Shown piece after piece: positions 16,939 to 24,515 of a DNA stretch of 53,191 bases; position 1 is the stretch's first letter; each line of letters opens with the position of its first letter. The stretch is from Streptomyces sp. Ncost-T10-10d. Its GTDB lineage: Bacteria > Actinomycetota > Actinomycetes > Streptomycetales > Streptomycetaceae. The position numbers and the translations under genes were made by a program. The stretch is taken from the NCBI RefSeq assembly GCF_900091955.1, contig NZ_FMDF01000016.1, positions 1 through 53,191 of the forward strand, written 5' to 3'. The notes beneath the pieces were generated by a model. The model was not told the origin of the DNA, made no database searches, and saw only the letters and a program-made list of their open reading frames with translations.

Positions 16939-17013
16939 CCATCTTCCGTCCCCGGGAGCTGAGTTCATGCGCGGCGACCAGCCCGGTGAGGTCCTGCCCC
17001 GACGGCGCTGACG

Positions 17014-18825
17014 TCAGCGTCCACGGTGGATGCTCCCTGCTGTGCCGGACCGGGTTTCGGCCTCGGAGAGTTCGGTGGCGATGGTGTGCAGGCGTGCGGC
17101 CGGCAGCAGGCCCACCGCGAAGGCGGCGATCTGGAGAAGGGAGAGGTCGGCGGCCATGCGGGCGAAGGGGCCGTCGAGGAGGGTTGCGAAGTGCTCCCTC
17201 AGAACGGCCGCTGCCCCGGGGTGCGTGAGCAGGTCGCACAGGGGGACATGGACGCTCAACGGCCCGGTGGGGAAGTTCTCGGGACGCGGTGGTGGCTGCC
17301 GTGATGCCTCTGCCTGTGCCCGCTGCTTCTGCACCAGCAGGTGCTCGTCGATGACCGGCCCCGACTCCGGCAAGCCGAGGCGCTCGTACTGGTCGAGCGG
17401 CGCGTCCGCGGCGCGCAGCTGCTCGACCAGCAGGGCCGTCATGCGCAGTTCGAGTGCGTCGTCGACGAGCGGGGCCTCTTGTCCGGGGTCGGTGTCGAGG
17501 TCGAAGAGGAGGGTGCCGAAGGCGTACGGATTGGACATGGCGTGCCCCGGCACCCGCAGAAGTGGCACCTCCTTGGTGAACGGGAACGGCGGTGTCAGCT
17601 CGGCGTTCTTCAGCTCGGCGGGGCCGAACAGCCCGCGCATGTGGGCGGGCATCAGCGTGTACTCGTACAGGGGCTGGTTGAACGGGTTCGCGCAGGCCCG
17701 CATGTACACGTACCGGCCGTCGGTGACGCTGACGTGTCCCCCGAACGCGCCGAAGAGGGCCGCCTCGCGCACGGGCGTGTCGTCGGCGACGGTCTGCCGC
17801 AGCGGACGTCCCTGCATGTCGGGGGTACGGTCGACGCCGAAGTACTCCAGCAGGGTCGGGCCGAGGTCGATGGTCTGGACGAGGGAGGCGCGGCGCTCGC
17901 CCTGGACGCGGCTGCGCGGGTCCCAGACGAAGAGCGGGGTGTGGATGGTCTCGTCGTACCAGGGCTGGACGTTCTTGCCCCACCAGCCGTGCTCGCCGAG
18001 CAGCAGCCCGTGGTCGGTGCAGACGATGAGCATCGTATCGTCCCACAGGGCCAGTTCGTCCATGGTGTCCAGGACCCGGCCGAGGGACCGGTCGCACATG
18101 GTCAGCAGGGCGGCGTACTCGTAGCGGGCGTGGTCCACCTGCTCCTCGGTCTCGACGACCTGCTTGTAGTCGGGCCAGTCGAAGTGGGGGCCGTCGTAGG
18201 CGTGCGGGTACCGCTCCTTGTGCCGGGGATAGCTGAAGAACGGCTCGTGCGGGTCGAAGGTCTCGATCTGGAGGAACCAGCCGTCCTCACCGTGGTTCGT
18301 GCGCAGAAACTCCAGGCCGGCGTCGAAGGTCCGGGTCTGCGGGTGGTCCGCCTCGTCGGCCAGGTACCGCCGATTGACCCAGTCCTGGCGCCACGCCTCG
18401 CCCCGCCGAACCCGCAGACTCTCCGAGATCTCGGGGTCGGCGACGTGCCCCTTCCACGGGTCGCCCTCCTGGCCGCGGAAGAACTCGAAGGTGCGGTAGC
18501 GGCCGTGGTAGGTGGCACCGCCGTCCTCCCAGTAGTGCTGATGATCGGTGACCAGGTGGGTGTACACCCCGCTCTCGGTGAGCATCTGCGGCACGGAGTC
18601 GTCGAAGGGCTCCAGCGGGCCCCAGCCCCGGTGCAGGAAGTTGTGACGGCCCGTGTGCAGCTCCCGCCGGGCCGGCATGCACGGCATCGACCCGGCGTAG
18701 CAGGTGTCGAAGGTCGCGGTGCGCTCGGCGAGGCGCGTGAAGTTCGGAGCGTGCGTCCAGTCCGCGCCGTACGGAGGCAGGAAGCGTCGGTTGAGTGTGT
18801 CGAACATGACCATGACGGCCTTCAT
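17014..18825 (-). CDS. Type I sulfatase (Cys-type), cytosolic
   Basis: A 603-aa arylsulfatase/choline-sulfatase-like enzyme of the alkaline phosphatase superfamily. It hydrolyses sulfate esters with a formylglycine made from a cysteine. The activation motif C-x-P-x-R is intact as C49-M-P-A-R53 in SMPCMPARRELHTGR, with the metal ligands MFDT near residue 8-10 and VCTDHGLLLGEHGWWGK downstream. There is no signal peptide, so it works in the cytosol. ATG at 18825 has GGGACACC upstream, a weak ribosome site. It diverges from its presumed activating enzyme (FGE) across an operator-like palindrome. A C-terminal extension of about 100 residues follows the catalytic core. Confidence 0.9.
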   Translation of the reverse strand: MKAVMVMFDTLNRRFLPPYGADWTHAPNFTRLAERTATFDTCYAGSMPCMPARRELHTGRHNFLHRGWGPLEPFDDSVPQMLTESGVYTHLVTDHQHYWEDGGATYHGRYRTFEFFRGQEGDPWKGHVADPEISESLRVRRGEAWRQDWVNRRYLADEADHPQTRTFDAGLEFLRTNHGEDGWFLQIETFDPHEPFFSYPRHKERYPHAYDGPHFDWPDYKQVVETEEQVDHARYEYAALLTMCDRSLGRVLDTMDELALWDDTMLIVCTDHGLLLGEHGWWGKNVQPWYDETIHTPLFVWDPRSRVQGERRASLVQTIDLGPTLLEYFGVDRTPDMQGRPLRQTVADDTPVREAALFGAFGGHVSVTDGRYVYMRACANPFNQPLYEYTLMPAHMRGLFGPAELKNAELTPPFPFTKEVPLLRVPGHAMSNPYAFGTLLFDLDTDPGQEAPLVDDALELRMTALLVEQLRAADAPLDQYERLGLPESGPVIDEHLLVQKQRAQAEASRQPPPRPENFPTGPLSVHVPLCDLLTHPGAAAVLREHFATLLDGPFARMAADLSLLQIAAFAVGLLPAARLHTIATELSEAETRSGTAGSIHRGR

Positions 18826-18893
18826 CGGGGTGTCCCTCCCGTGGCCTGTCGGCGGTGATCGCGCGTCGGACAGGTCGCACATCTTCTCAGTGA

Positions 18894-18913
18894 CTATGTA
18901 CGTTAGAACATAG
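18894..18913. promoter_or_regulatory. Operator-like site between sulfatase and FGE (PadR candidate)
   Basis: CTATGTACGTTAGAACATAG has inverted half-sites CTATGT / ACATAG in the 130-bp gap between the divergent sulfatase and FGE genes. Its right half, AGAACATAGGT, recurs as AGGAACATAGGT just before the padR start. It is strikingly AT-rich for this genome. The simplest reading is a site for the PadR protein controlling both divergent genes. Confidence 0.6.
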
Positions 18914-18955
18914 GTACTCGGAAGCAAAGGCCCTTCCGTTCCACAAGGAGCACTC

Positions 18956-19927
18956 ATGAGCGATCCCGCCTCGCCCCCGCGCTGCTGCATGCCCGCCGGC
19001 GGGAGCCCGACCGCCACCGCAAGCCCGACCTGCGCCGAAATCGGGACCCCGCCCGCCTCGCGCGCCAAACCCTCGCCCCAGGGCATGGTGTTGCTTCCCG
19101 GCGGTGAGTTCCTGATGGGAACGGAGGACGCGGAGGGCTTCCCGGGCGACGGGGAGGGGCCGGTGAGGCCGGTGCGGCTCAGCCCGTTCCGGATCGACGC
19201 CTGTGCGGTGACCAACGATGCCTTCGCCGCGTTCGTCGCGGAGACCGGTCATGTCACGGACGCGGAGCGTTTCGGCTGGTCGTACGTGTTCGCGGGTTTC
19301 CTCCCCGCCGCACTCCGACGTGGCGCCCCTCGCCCGGAGCGCACCCCCTGGTGGTGCGGGGCCGAGGGCGCCGCCTGGGACCGGCCCGAGGGGCCGGGCA
19401 GTACCCTCGACGGCCGCGGCGACCACCCGGTCGTGCACGTTTCCTGGAATGACGCCGCCGCCTACGCACGGTGGGCCGGCAAACGGCTGCCCACCGAGGC
19501 CGAGTGGGAGTACGCGGCCCGCGGTGGCCTGGAGCAGCGGCGCTACCCCTGGGGGGACGAGCTGAACCCGGGCGGCGCCTTCCGCTGCAACATCTGGCGG
19601 GGCACCTTCCCCTCGAAGAACACCGCCGAGGACGGCTACCGCGGCACGGCCCCGGTCGACGCCTTCGAGCCCAACGGACACGGCCTGTTCAACATGTCCG
19701 GCAACGTGTGGGAGTGGTGTGCGGACTGGTGGAGCACCGACCACGGCGCCGCCCGTCCGCTGATCGGTCCCAGGGGCCCGGACACCGGCACCGACAAGGT
19801 CATCCGCGGCGGCTCTCACCTGTGCCACCGGTCCTACTGCAACCGTTACCGGGTCGCCGCGCGCACCGCGAACAGTCCGGACAGCTCCAGCGGCCACGCG
19901 GGTTTCCGTTGCGTTGCGCCGGCGTGA
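18956..19927 (+). CDS. Formylglycine-generating enzyme (sulfatase maturation)
   Basis: A 323-aa FGE-sulfatase family protein. Aerobic, copper-dependent FGE converts the sulfatase motif cysteine to C-alpha-formylglycine. Family hallmarks are all present: GMVLLPGGEFLMGTED (about 43), PVVHVSWNDAAAYARWAGKR, LPTEAEWEYAARGG, NMSGNVWEWCADWW and GGSHLCHRSYCNRYRVAARTA. In the last, C290 and C295 correspond to the two active-site cysteines of S. coelicolor FGE. ATG at 18956 follows AAGGAG. It lies divergent to one C-P-R sulfatase and upstream of another, so it is a dedicated maturase for this locus. The Cys-rich N-terminal 40 residues are unusual and may be an extension. Confidence 0.94.
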   Translation: MSDPASPPRCCMPAGGSPTATASPTCAEIGTPPASRAKPSPQGMVLLPGGEFLMGTEDAEGFPGDGEGPVRPVRLSPFRIDACAVTNDAFAAFVAETGHVTDAERFGWSYVFAGFLPAALRRGAPRPERTPWWCGAEGAAWDRPEGPGSTLDGRGDHPVVHVSWNDAAAYARWAGKRLPTEAEWEYAARGGLEQRRYPWGDELNPGGAFRCNIWRGTFPSKNTAEDGYRGTAPVDAFEPNGHGLFNMSGNVWEWCADWWSTDHGAARPLIGPRGPDTGTDKVIRGGSHLCHRSYCNRYRVAARTANSPDSSSGHAGFRCVAPA

Positions 19928-19972
19928 ACACTCTTGACACCCGTCGACCGGCGGGTGAACCTAAAAGAGCAA

Positions 19973-19990
19973 GTTCCTAGGAACATAGGT
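19973..19990. promoter_or_regulatory. Operator-like palindrome before padR
   Basis: GTTCCTAGGAAC (19973-19984) is a perfect 12-bp palindrome continuing into ATAGGT. It ends 8 bp before the padR ATG. The AGGAACATAGGT part matches the site in front of the FGE/sulfatase pair. A TTGACA at 19934-19939 may be the -35 element of the padR promoter. Autoregulation by PadR binding is the likely use. Confidence 0.6.
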
Positions 19991-19998
19991 GACCTCGA

Positions 19999-20601
19999 AT
20001 GCATCTCGACTACGTGATCCTCGGAGCGCTGGCCGTGCGCCGTCTCTCCGGATATGACATGCGCGGGTGGATGGAAGGGCCGGGCCGCTACATCGGCTAT
20101 GGCGTGCAGCTCCCACAGGTCTATCGCCGGCTCGCCAAACTGGTCGAGCGCGGTTGGGTGGACTTCGACGTCGACCCTCGCGAGGGCCGCCCCGACGCGA
20201 AGGTGTACCGGCTGACCGAGGAGGGCCGCATGGCGCTCCTGGCGTGGGCCCGCTCCCCCTTCGAGCCGTCACAGCGGCCGATGGACCCCGATTTCAAACT
20301 GCGGTTCGTCTTCGGCGGCCAGCTCGGGCCGGAGATCGCGCTCGACATCGTCTCCACCGAGCTGGAGTACCGGCTCAAGCACGTCACGACCTCACCCGGG
20401 GCGTCCCTTCCCTTCGCCTACGAGGCGCAGATCCCTGAGCTCGACCCGGCCTGGGCCCGTGAGATCCACACCATGGCCCACGAGAACGGCTACGCGTCCA
20501 CCGCCGCGTACATCGCCTGGCTCCAGCTGACCAAGGCACGCCTTGAGGCCCAGATCGAGCGGCGTCGGGAAGACCGGGAAACGGAGCGCCACGAGCGCTG
20601 A
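19999..20601 (+). CDS. PadR family transcriptional regulator
   Basis: A 200-aa PadR-family repressor. The N-terminal winged helix has the standard order: LDYVILGALAVRRLSGYDMRGWM, then YGVQLPQVYRRLAKLVERGWVDFD, and the wing PDAKVYRLTEEGR. A C-terminal alpha-helical dimerisation domain (Vir_act_alpha_C type) follows with a charged tail. ATG at 19999 sits directly after the operator-like palindrome. It lies between FGE and the second sulfatase and probably represses the locus until a sulfated or aromatic ligand binds (inference). Confidence 0.92.
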   Translation: MHLDYVILGALAVRRLSGYDMRGWMEGPGRYIGYGVQLPQVYRRLAKLVERGWVDFDVDPREGRPDAKVYRLTEEGRMALLAWARSPFEPSQRPMDPDFKLRFVFGGQLGPEIALDIVSTELEYRLKHVTTSPGASLPFAYEAQIPELDPAWAREIHTMAHENGYASTAAYIAWLQLTKARLEAQIERRREDRETERHER

Positions 20602-20753
20602 GCCACCCCCTCGCCCTCCTCCGCCTCGTCTCCCCTTCCCTCATCTCTTTCTCCGGCAGCACCTCCTGCCGTCACCGGCTGTCGCCCCCCTGCCCCGGGC
20701 GCCCCTCGGGCGAGCCCGCGGTCAGGCGTACCCGAAAACGCCTGGAGTTCGTC

Positions 20754-22328
20754 ATGCGCATCATCTACGTGGACGTCGACACCCTCCGCGCCGACCACAC
20801 CATCCCCTACGGCTACCACCGCCCCACCACCCCGCACCTCCAGCAACTGGCTGAGAAGTCCGTCGTCTTCGACCGCTACTACTGCAGCGACTCGCCCTGT
20901 CTGCCCTCGCGGACCGCCCTGACCAGCGGCCAGTTCGGCATCAGCAATGGCGTCATCGGCCATTTCGGGCCCGCCGCCCAGTTCCGGCTCGACGCCGGCC
21001 ACGGCCCCGAGCCCGACCGCCCCCTGCTCGGGCAGCGCCTCGGCTGGGGCGGCTACTACACCGCCGCGGTCTCCGTCTTCGCCGAGCGCCACCGCGCATA
21101 CCACTTCCACGCCAACTTCCGCGAGTCGATCCGCGCCACGGACCGCTCCGGCGACGAGGAGGCCCAGGACGTCAACCGGGCGGCGATCGACTGGATCCGC
21201 CGTCACGCCGAGGACGACAACTGGTACCTGCACCTCACTTACTGGGACCCGCACACCAACTACACCCAACCCGCCGAGTGGACCGAAAGGATGGCCGCCT
21301 CCGGCCCCGTGCAGTCCTGGCCCGACGAGGAGACCATCGCTGCGCACGCCGAGGTCTACGGTCCGCGCAGCGCCCTCGACCTGCACTACTCCCTCATGGG
21401 CGAGGGAACCTCCCCCGTCCCGCACAACATGCCCGACGCCATCCGCTCCCGAGCCGACTTCGAGCACCTCATCAACGGCTACGACGGAGCCGTCTCCTAC
21501 TGGGACCACCACTTCGGCCAACTCATGTCCGTCCTGGACGAGTTGGGAATCGCGCAAGACACCGCCGTGATCGTCAGCGCCGACCACGGCGAATCCTTCG
21601 GCGAGCAGGGCTCGTACGCGGAACACGGTCTGGCCAACGAGCCCACCCACCGCCTCCCCCTGGTCGTGTACTGGCCGGGCGTCACCGACGACCTGCCCGC
21701 CGAGGCCCGCCGCAACGACGCACTGCTCTACAACATCGACCTGGCCCCGACCCTGTGCGAGCTGCTGGACCTCAGCACGCCGGCCGGCTGGCAGGGCACC
21801 TCGTTCGCCGGAGCGGTGCGGGGCGAGCGGATCGACTCCCGCGACTACCTGGTCCTCGGCCACGGCGCCCACACCTACCAACGGGCCGTCCGCACCCGCG
21901 ACCACCTCTACATCCGCACGTACCACCCCGGCGCCTTCCGCGCCGAGTGGGAACAGCTCTTCCACGTCACCGAGGACCCGTACCTGACCACCGACCTCAT
22001 GGAGACGGATCCGGAGCTCGCCGCACGGATGCGCGCGCGTCTCGCCGAGTGGTGGAACGAGTACGCGGGCCGGCCCGGCTGTCTGCCCGACCCCATGCAG
22101 ACCACCCTTCAGACGGGCCCGACCTACTACAACGACCCGGTCCGCTACGCCCAGCACCTGCGCGACACCGGCCGCGCCCAACTCGCCGACGACCTCGAAG
22201 AACGGCTCGCCACCGTGAACATCCCAGTCTCCTGGCACGCGCCCGATCGGCCCCGGACCGCCGAACTGCTCCGGCGGTGGGCGCACCTGCTCCAGACCCG
22301 TGACCAGGAGTCCGTCCGGAACCGCTGA
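20754..22328 (+). CDS. Second type I sulfatase (Cys-type), cytosolic
   Basis: A 524-aa sulfatase with the activation sequence C49-L-P-S-R53 in SDSPCLPSRTALTSGQ, the same position as in the first sulfatase. The metal-binding start YVDVDTLRADH and the SADHGESFGEQG segment are present. No signal peptide is visible, so it is cytosolic. ATG at 20754 has CTGGAG 7 nt upstream. It begins a same-strand run: sulfatase, MFS carrier (46 bp later), esterase remnant, GH3. This suggests that a sulfated compound is imported, then desulfated and deglycosylated inside. Confidence 0.9.
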   Translation: MRIIYVDVDTLRADHTIPYGYHRPTTPHLQQLAEKSVVFDRYYCSDSPCLPSRTALTSGQFGISNGVIGHFGPAAQFRLDAGHGPEPDRPLLGQRLGWGGYYTAAVSVFAERHRAYHFHANFRESIRATDRSGDEEAQDVNRAAIDWIRRHAEDDNWYLHLTYWDPHTNYTQPAEWTERMAASGPVQSWPDEETIAAHAEVYGPRSALDLHYSLMGEGTSPVPHNMPDAIRSRADFEHLINGYDGAVSYWDHHFGQLMSVLDELGIAQDTAVIVSADHGESFGEQGSYAEHGLANEPTHRLPLVVYWPGVTDDLPAEARRNDALLYNIDLAPTLCELLDLSTPAGWQGTSFAGAVRGERIDSRDYLVLGHGAHTYQRAVRTRDHLYIRTYHPGAFRAEWEQLFHVTEDPYLTTDLMETDPELAARMRARLAEWWNEYAGRPGCLPDPMQTTLQTGPTYYNDPVRYAQHLRDTGRAQLADDLEERLATVNIPVSWHAPDRPRTAELLRRWAHLLQTRDQESVRNR

Positions 22329-22373
22329 ACCACCTCACCGATCCCGCCCGGGCGCCGATGAAGGAGCCGCACG

Positions 22374-23726
22374 ATGCCGACCGAAGCCGTACCACCTTCC
22401 CCTCCACAACCGGACGTCGCCCACCTCCCCACCACCCCGGGCGAGAAGCCGCGAAGCTGGCGTCAGGTCGCGCTCCTGGGTGGGCTGATCAGCGCCGACA
22501 GCGGCGAAGGGAGCGTGGTGTCGGTGCTGTTCCCCGCCCTGCGGACAGCTCTCGGCCTCCCGCTCGCCGCGCTCGGCGTGCTCGTCGGCGTCGGCAAGCT
22601 CGTGGGGGTGGTCTTCGGACCCGTGTGGGTGGCGGTTGCCGAGCGCTACCCCCGCAAGAACGTCCTCGGCGTGTGCTCCGGCCTCTGGGGTGTATGGACC
22701 ATAGCGGCGGGGTTCGCACAGAACTACGTGCAGCTTCTGGTCCTGTTCACCATCGCAGCCGCGGGCGTCGCCGGGGGCGGCCCCCTGGTCAACGGTCTCC
22801 TCGCGGATCTCTTCGACGACAGGATGCGGGGCAGAGCGGCCGGTTACATGTACGGCCTGGCGTCCTTGGCCACAGGAATCAGCGGGCCGCTGCTCGGGCT
22901 GCTCTCCGACGTGAAGGACGGCTGGCGGTACGGGTTCTTCGTCGCGGGCTCCATCCAGGTGGTGTTCGGCGTCCTGATCCTGCTGTTCCTCCGCGACCCC
23001 GGAGTCGGCGCCGCCGAACCTCAGGCCGCGGGGGCGGCCTCCGTCGAGCGCGCGCTGACGTGGGCCCGTGCCCGCGAGCTGCTGGGCAACCGCTCCCTGC
23101 TGCTGATCTGCGTCCAGCGTCTGACCACCGGGCAGTTCGTGGTCCTCAGTTTTGGTGTGACCTTCCTCGTCGACGTGCGAGGCTTCGCCAACTCCGAAGC
23201 CTCGTTCCTGACTGTGCCGTTCGCCATCGCCTACTTCGCCGGAACGTTCCTGGGAGGACTGGTCACCGACCGGGTTCACCGTCGCAACCCCCGTACCGGC
23301 AGGGTCGCAGCGCTGCAGTTCACAGTCTTCGCCTACGCGCTGGGCGCCTATGTGACGACACAGTTCGTCTGGTCCTCCCTCGGCACGTACATCGCGCTGT
23401 TCTCCGTGCTCGCCTTCGTGCAGGGCGCCACCCCCGGCATCAACCGGCCGCTGGTCATGTCGGTGACCCTGCCGGAAATGCGCAGCGCAGCGTTCGCGCT
23501 GATGCTCTCGGCCGAGGCTGCCGGCTGGGCCTTCACCACCGTGCTGGTCGGCTATATCGGTGACGCCTTCGGACTCCAAGCGGCGTTCCTGTGGGTCGTC
23601 GTCGTCCTGATGCTGGCCAACGGCATCCTCCTCACCCTCCTCTACCGCACCTGCCCCCGCGACGCGTCCGCCCTCCAGGCCGAACTGGACCGCCGCGCGG
23701 CAGGAGCCGGAGCCGGCCCTTCCTGA
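22374..23726 (+). CDS. MFS transporter
   Basis: A 450-aa major facilitator protein with about 12 helices. Helix 1-2 (GEGSVVSVLFPALRTALGLPLAALGVLVGVGKL) leads into the loop GPVWVAVAERYPRKNVLGVC, the DRKGRR-type motif A of the family. A second motif A-like loop (GGLVTDRVHRRNPRTGR) follows helix 8. ATG at 22374 has AAGGAG. Placed between a sulfatase and hydrolases, it is best read as the importer of the sulfated substrate, or an exporter of a product. Direction cannot be decided from sequence. Confidence 0.9.
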   Translation: MPTEAVPPSPPQPDVAHLPTTPGEKPRSWRQVALLGGLISADSGEGSVVSVLFPALRTALGLPLAALGVLVGVGKLVGVVFGPVWVAVAERYPRKNVLGVCSGLWGVWTIAAGFAQNYVQLLVLFTIAAAGVAGGGPLVNGLLADLFDDRMRGRAAGYMYGLASLATGISGPLLGLLSDVKDGWRYGFFVAGSIQVVFGVLILLFLRDPGVGAAEPQAAGAASVERALTWARARELLGNRSLLLICVQRLTTGQFVVLSFGVTFLVDVRGFANSEASFLTVPFAIAYFAGTFLGGLVTDRVHRRNPRTGRVAALQFTVFAYALGAYVTTQFVWSSLGTYIALFSVLAFVQGATPGINRPLVMSVTLPEMRSAAFALMLSAEAAGWAFTTVLVGYIGDAFGLQAAFLWVVVVLMLANGILLTLLYRTCPRDASALQAELDRRAAGAGAGPS

Positions 23727-23772
23727 CACTGTCCGGCCCCCTACCCCTTCTCTTCGAGACGACGGACCCTCC

Positions 23773-24510
23773 ATGCCCCGCATCACCGAGTCCCGCGCCC
23801 ATTACGCCTCCCCGGGCGGCACCGAACCGCCTCTGCCGGTCTGGGCGCCCGCGGACAGCCGTCCCACCTCCGTGGTCCTCTTCCTCCACGGCGGCTGGAG
23901 CACGGGAGCCCCGAGCAGCTCGCCCCGCAGTGCCGCCTGCCGGCCGCCGACGGCGTCCTCGCCGCGAACGAGGACTGCCGGCTCACCGGCCATGGCGCCA
24001 CCACGCTCGCCGGGTGTCTCGACGACGCCCGCGCCGCCGCCCAGCACGTACGGCGTCTCGCACCGGGAGTCCCGCCCTTCCTCGCGGGGGCTCCGCCGGC
24101 GGACAGCTCGCTCCGACCACGGCGCTCACCGCGACGGCGGATGATCCGCCGGTCGCCGGACTCATGTTGTTCAACCCGGTCGTGGATCTCCGCGGCACCG
24201 GCGGCGTCGGGTTCGCACTCCGCGACCTTCTCGGTTTGTCCGGCCGGACGGCCGCCGCCTCGCCCCTCCATCCCGTCCGGCCCGGTGCCCCGCTCACGAT
24301 CGTCTGTCACGGGACCGCGGACGAACTCGTCCCGATAGCCGACGCACGACGCTTCCGCGCCGCTATGGGGCGGCCGGCGGCGACTGCCGGCTCGTCGAGT
24401 ACGAGGGAGCACCCCACGGGTTCTTCCACCCGGGCACGGGGGCGGCCCGGTGCTTCGAGGAACCGGCGGCGGAGGCCGTCGCTTTCGTCCGTTCCCACTC
24501 TCCCAGTTAG
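23773..24510 (+). pseudogene. Alpha/beta hydrolase (esterase), multiply frameshifted
   Basis: Four stretches in three frames rebuild one esterase of the hormone-sensitive-lipase / dienelactone type. ATG 23773 gives TSVVLFLHGGWSTG (oxyanion HGG). A second frame from about 23913 gives EQLAPQCRLPAADGVLAANE. A third gives GGSAGGQLAPTTALTA (nucleophile Ser) and VAGLMLFNPVVDLRGTGG with CHGTADELVPI (Asp). A fourth, back in the first frame from about 24385, gives CRLVEYEGAPHGFFHP (His) to TAG at 24508. All three catalytic residues survive, but at least three indels break it, too many for sequencing error. It lies between the MFS and GH3 genes and probably once de-esterified the same substrate. Confidence 0.75.
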
Positions 24511-24515
24511 GAATC

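Noticed and set aside
15344..18097. 917-residue minus-strand open frame spanning the MMPL and sulfatase genes
   Set aside because: Arg/Pro/Ala-rich shadow in the wrong frame of two well-conserved genes; no domain or ribosome site.
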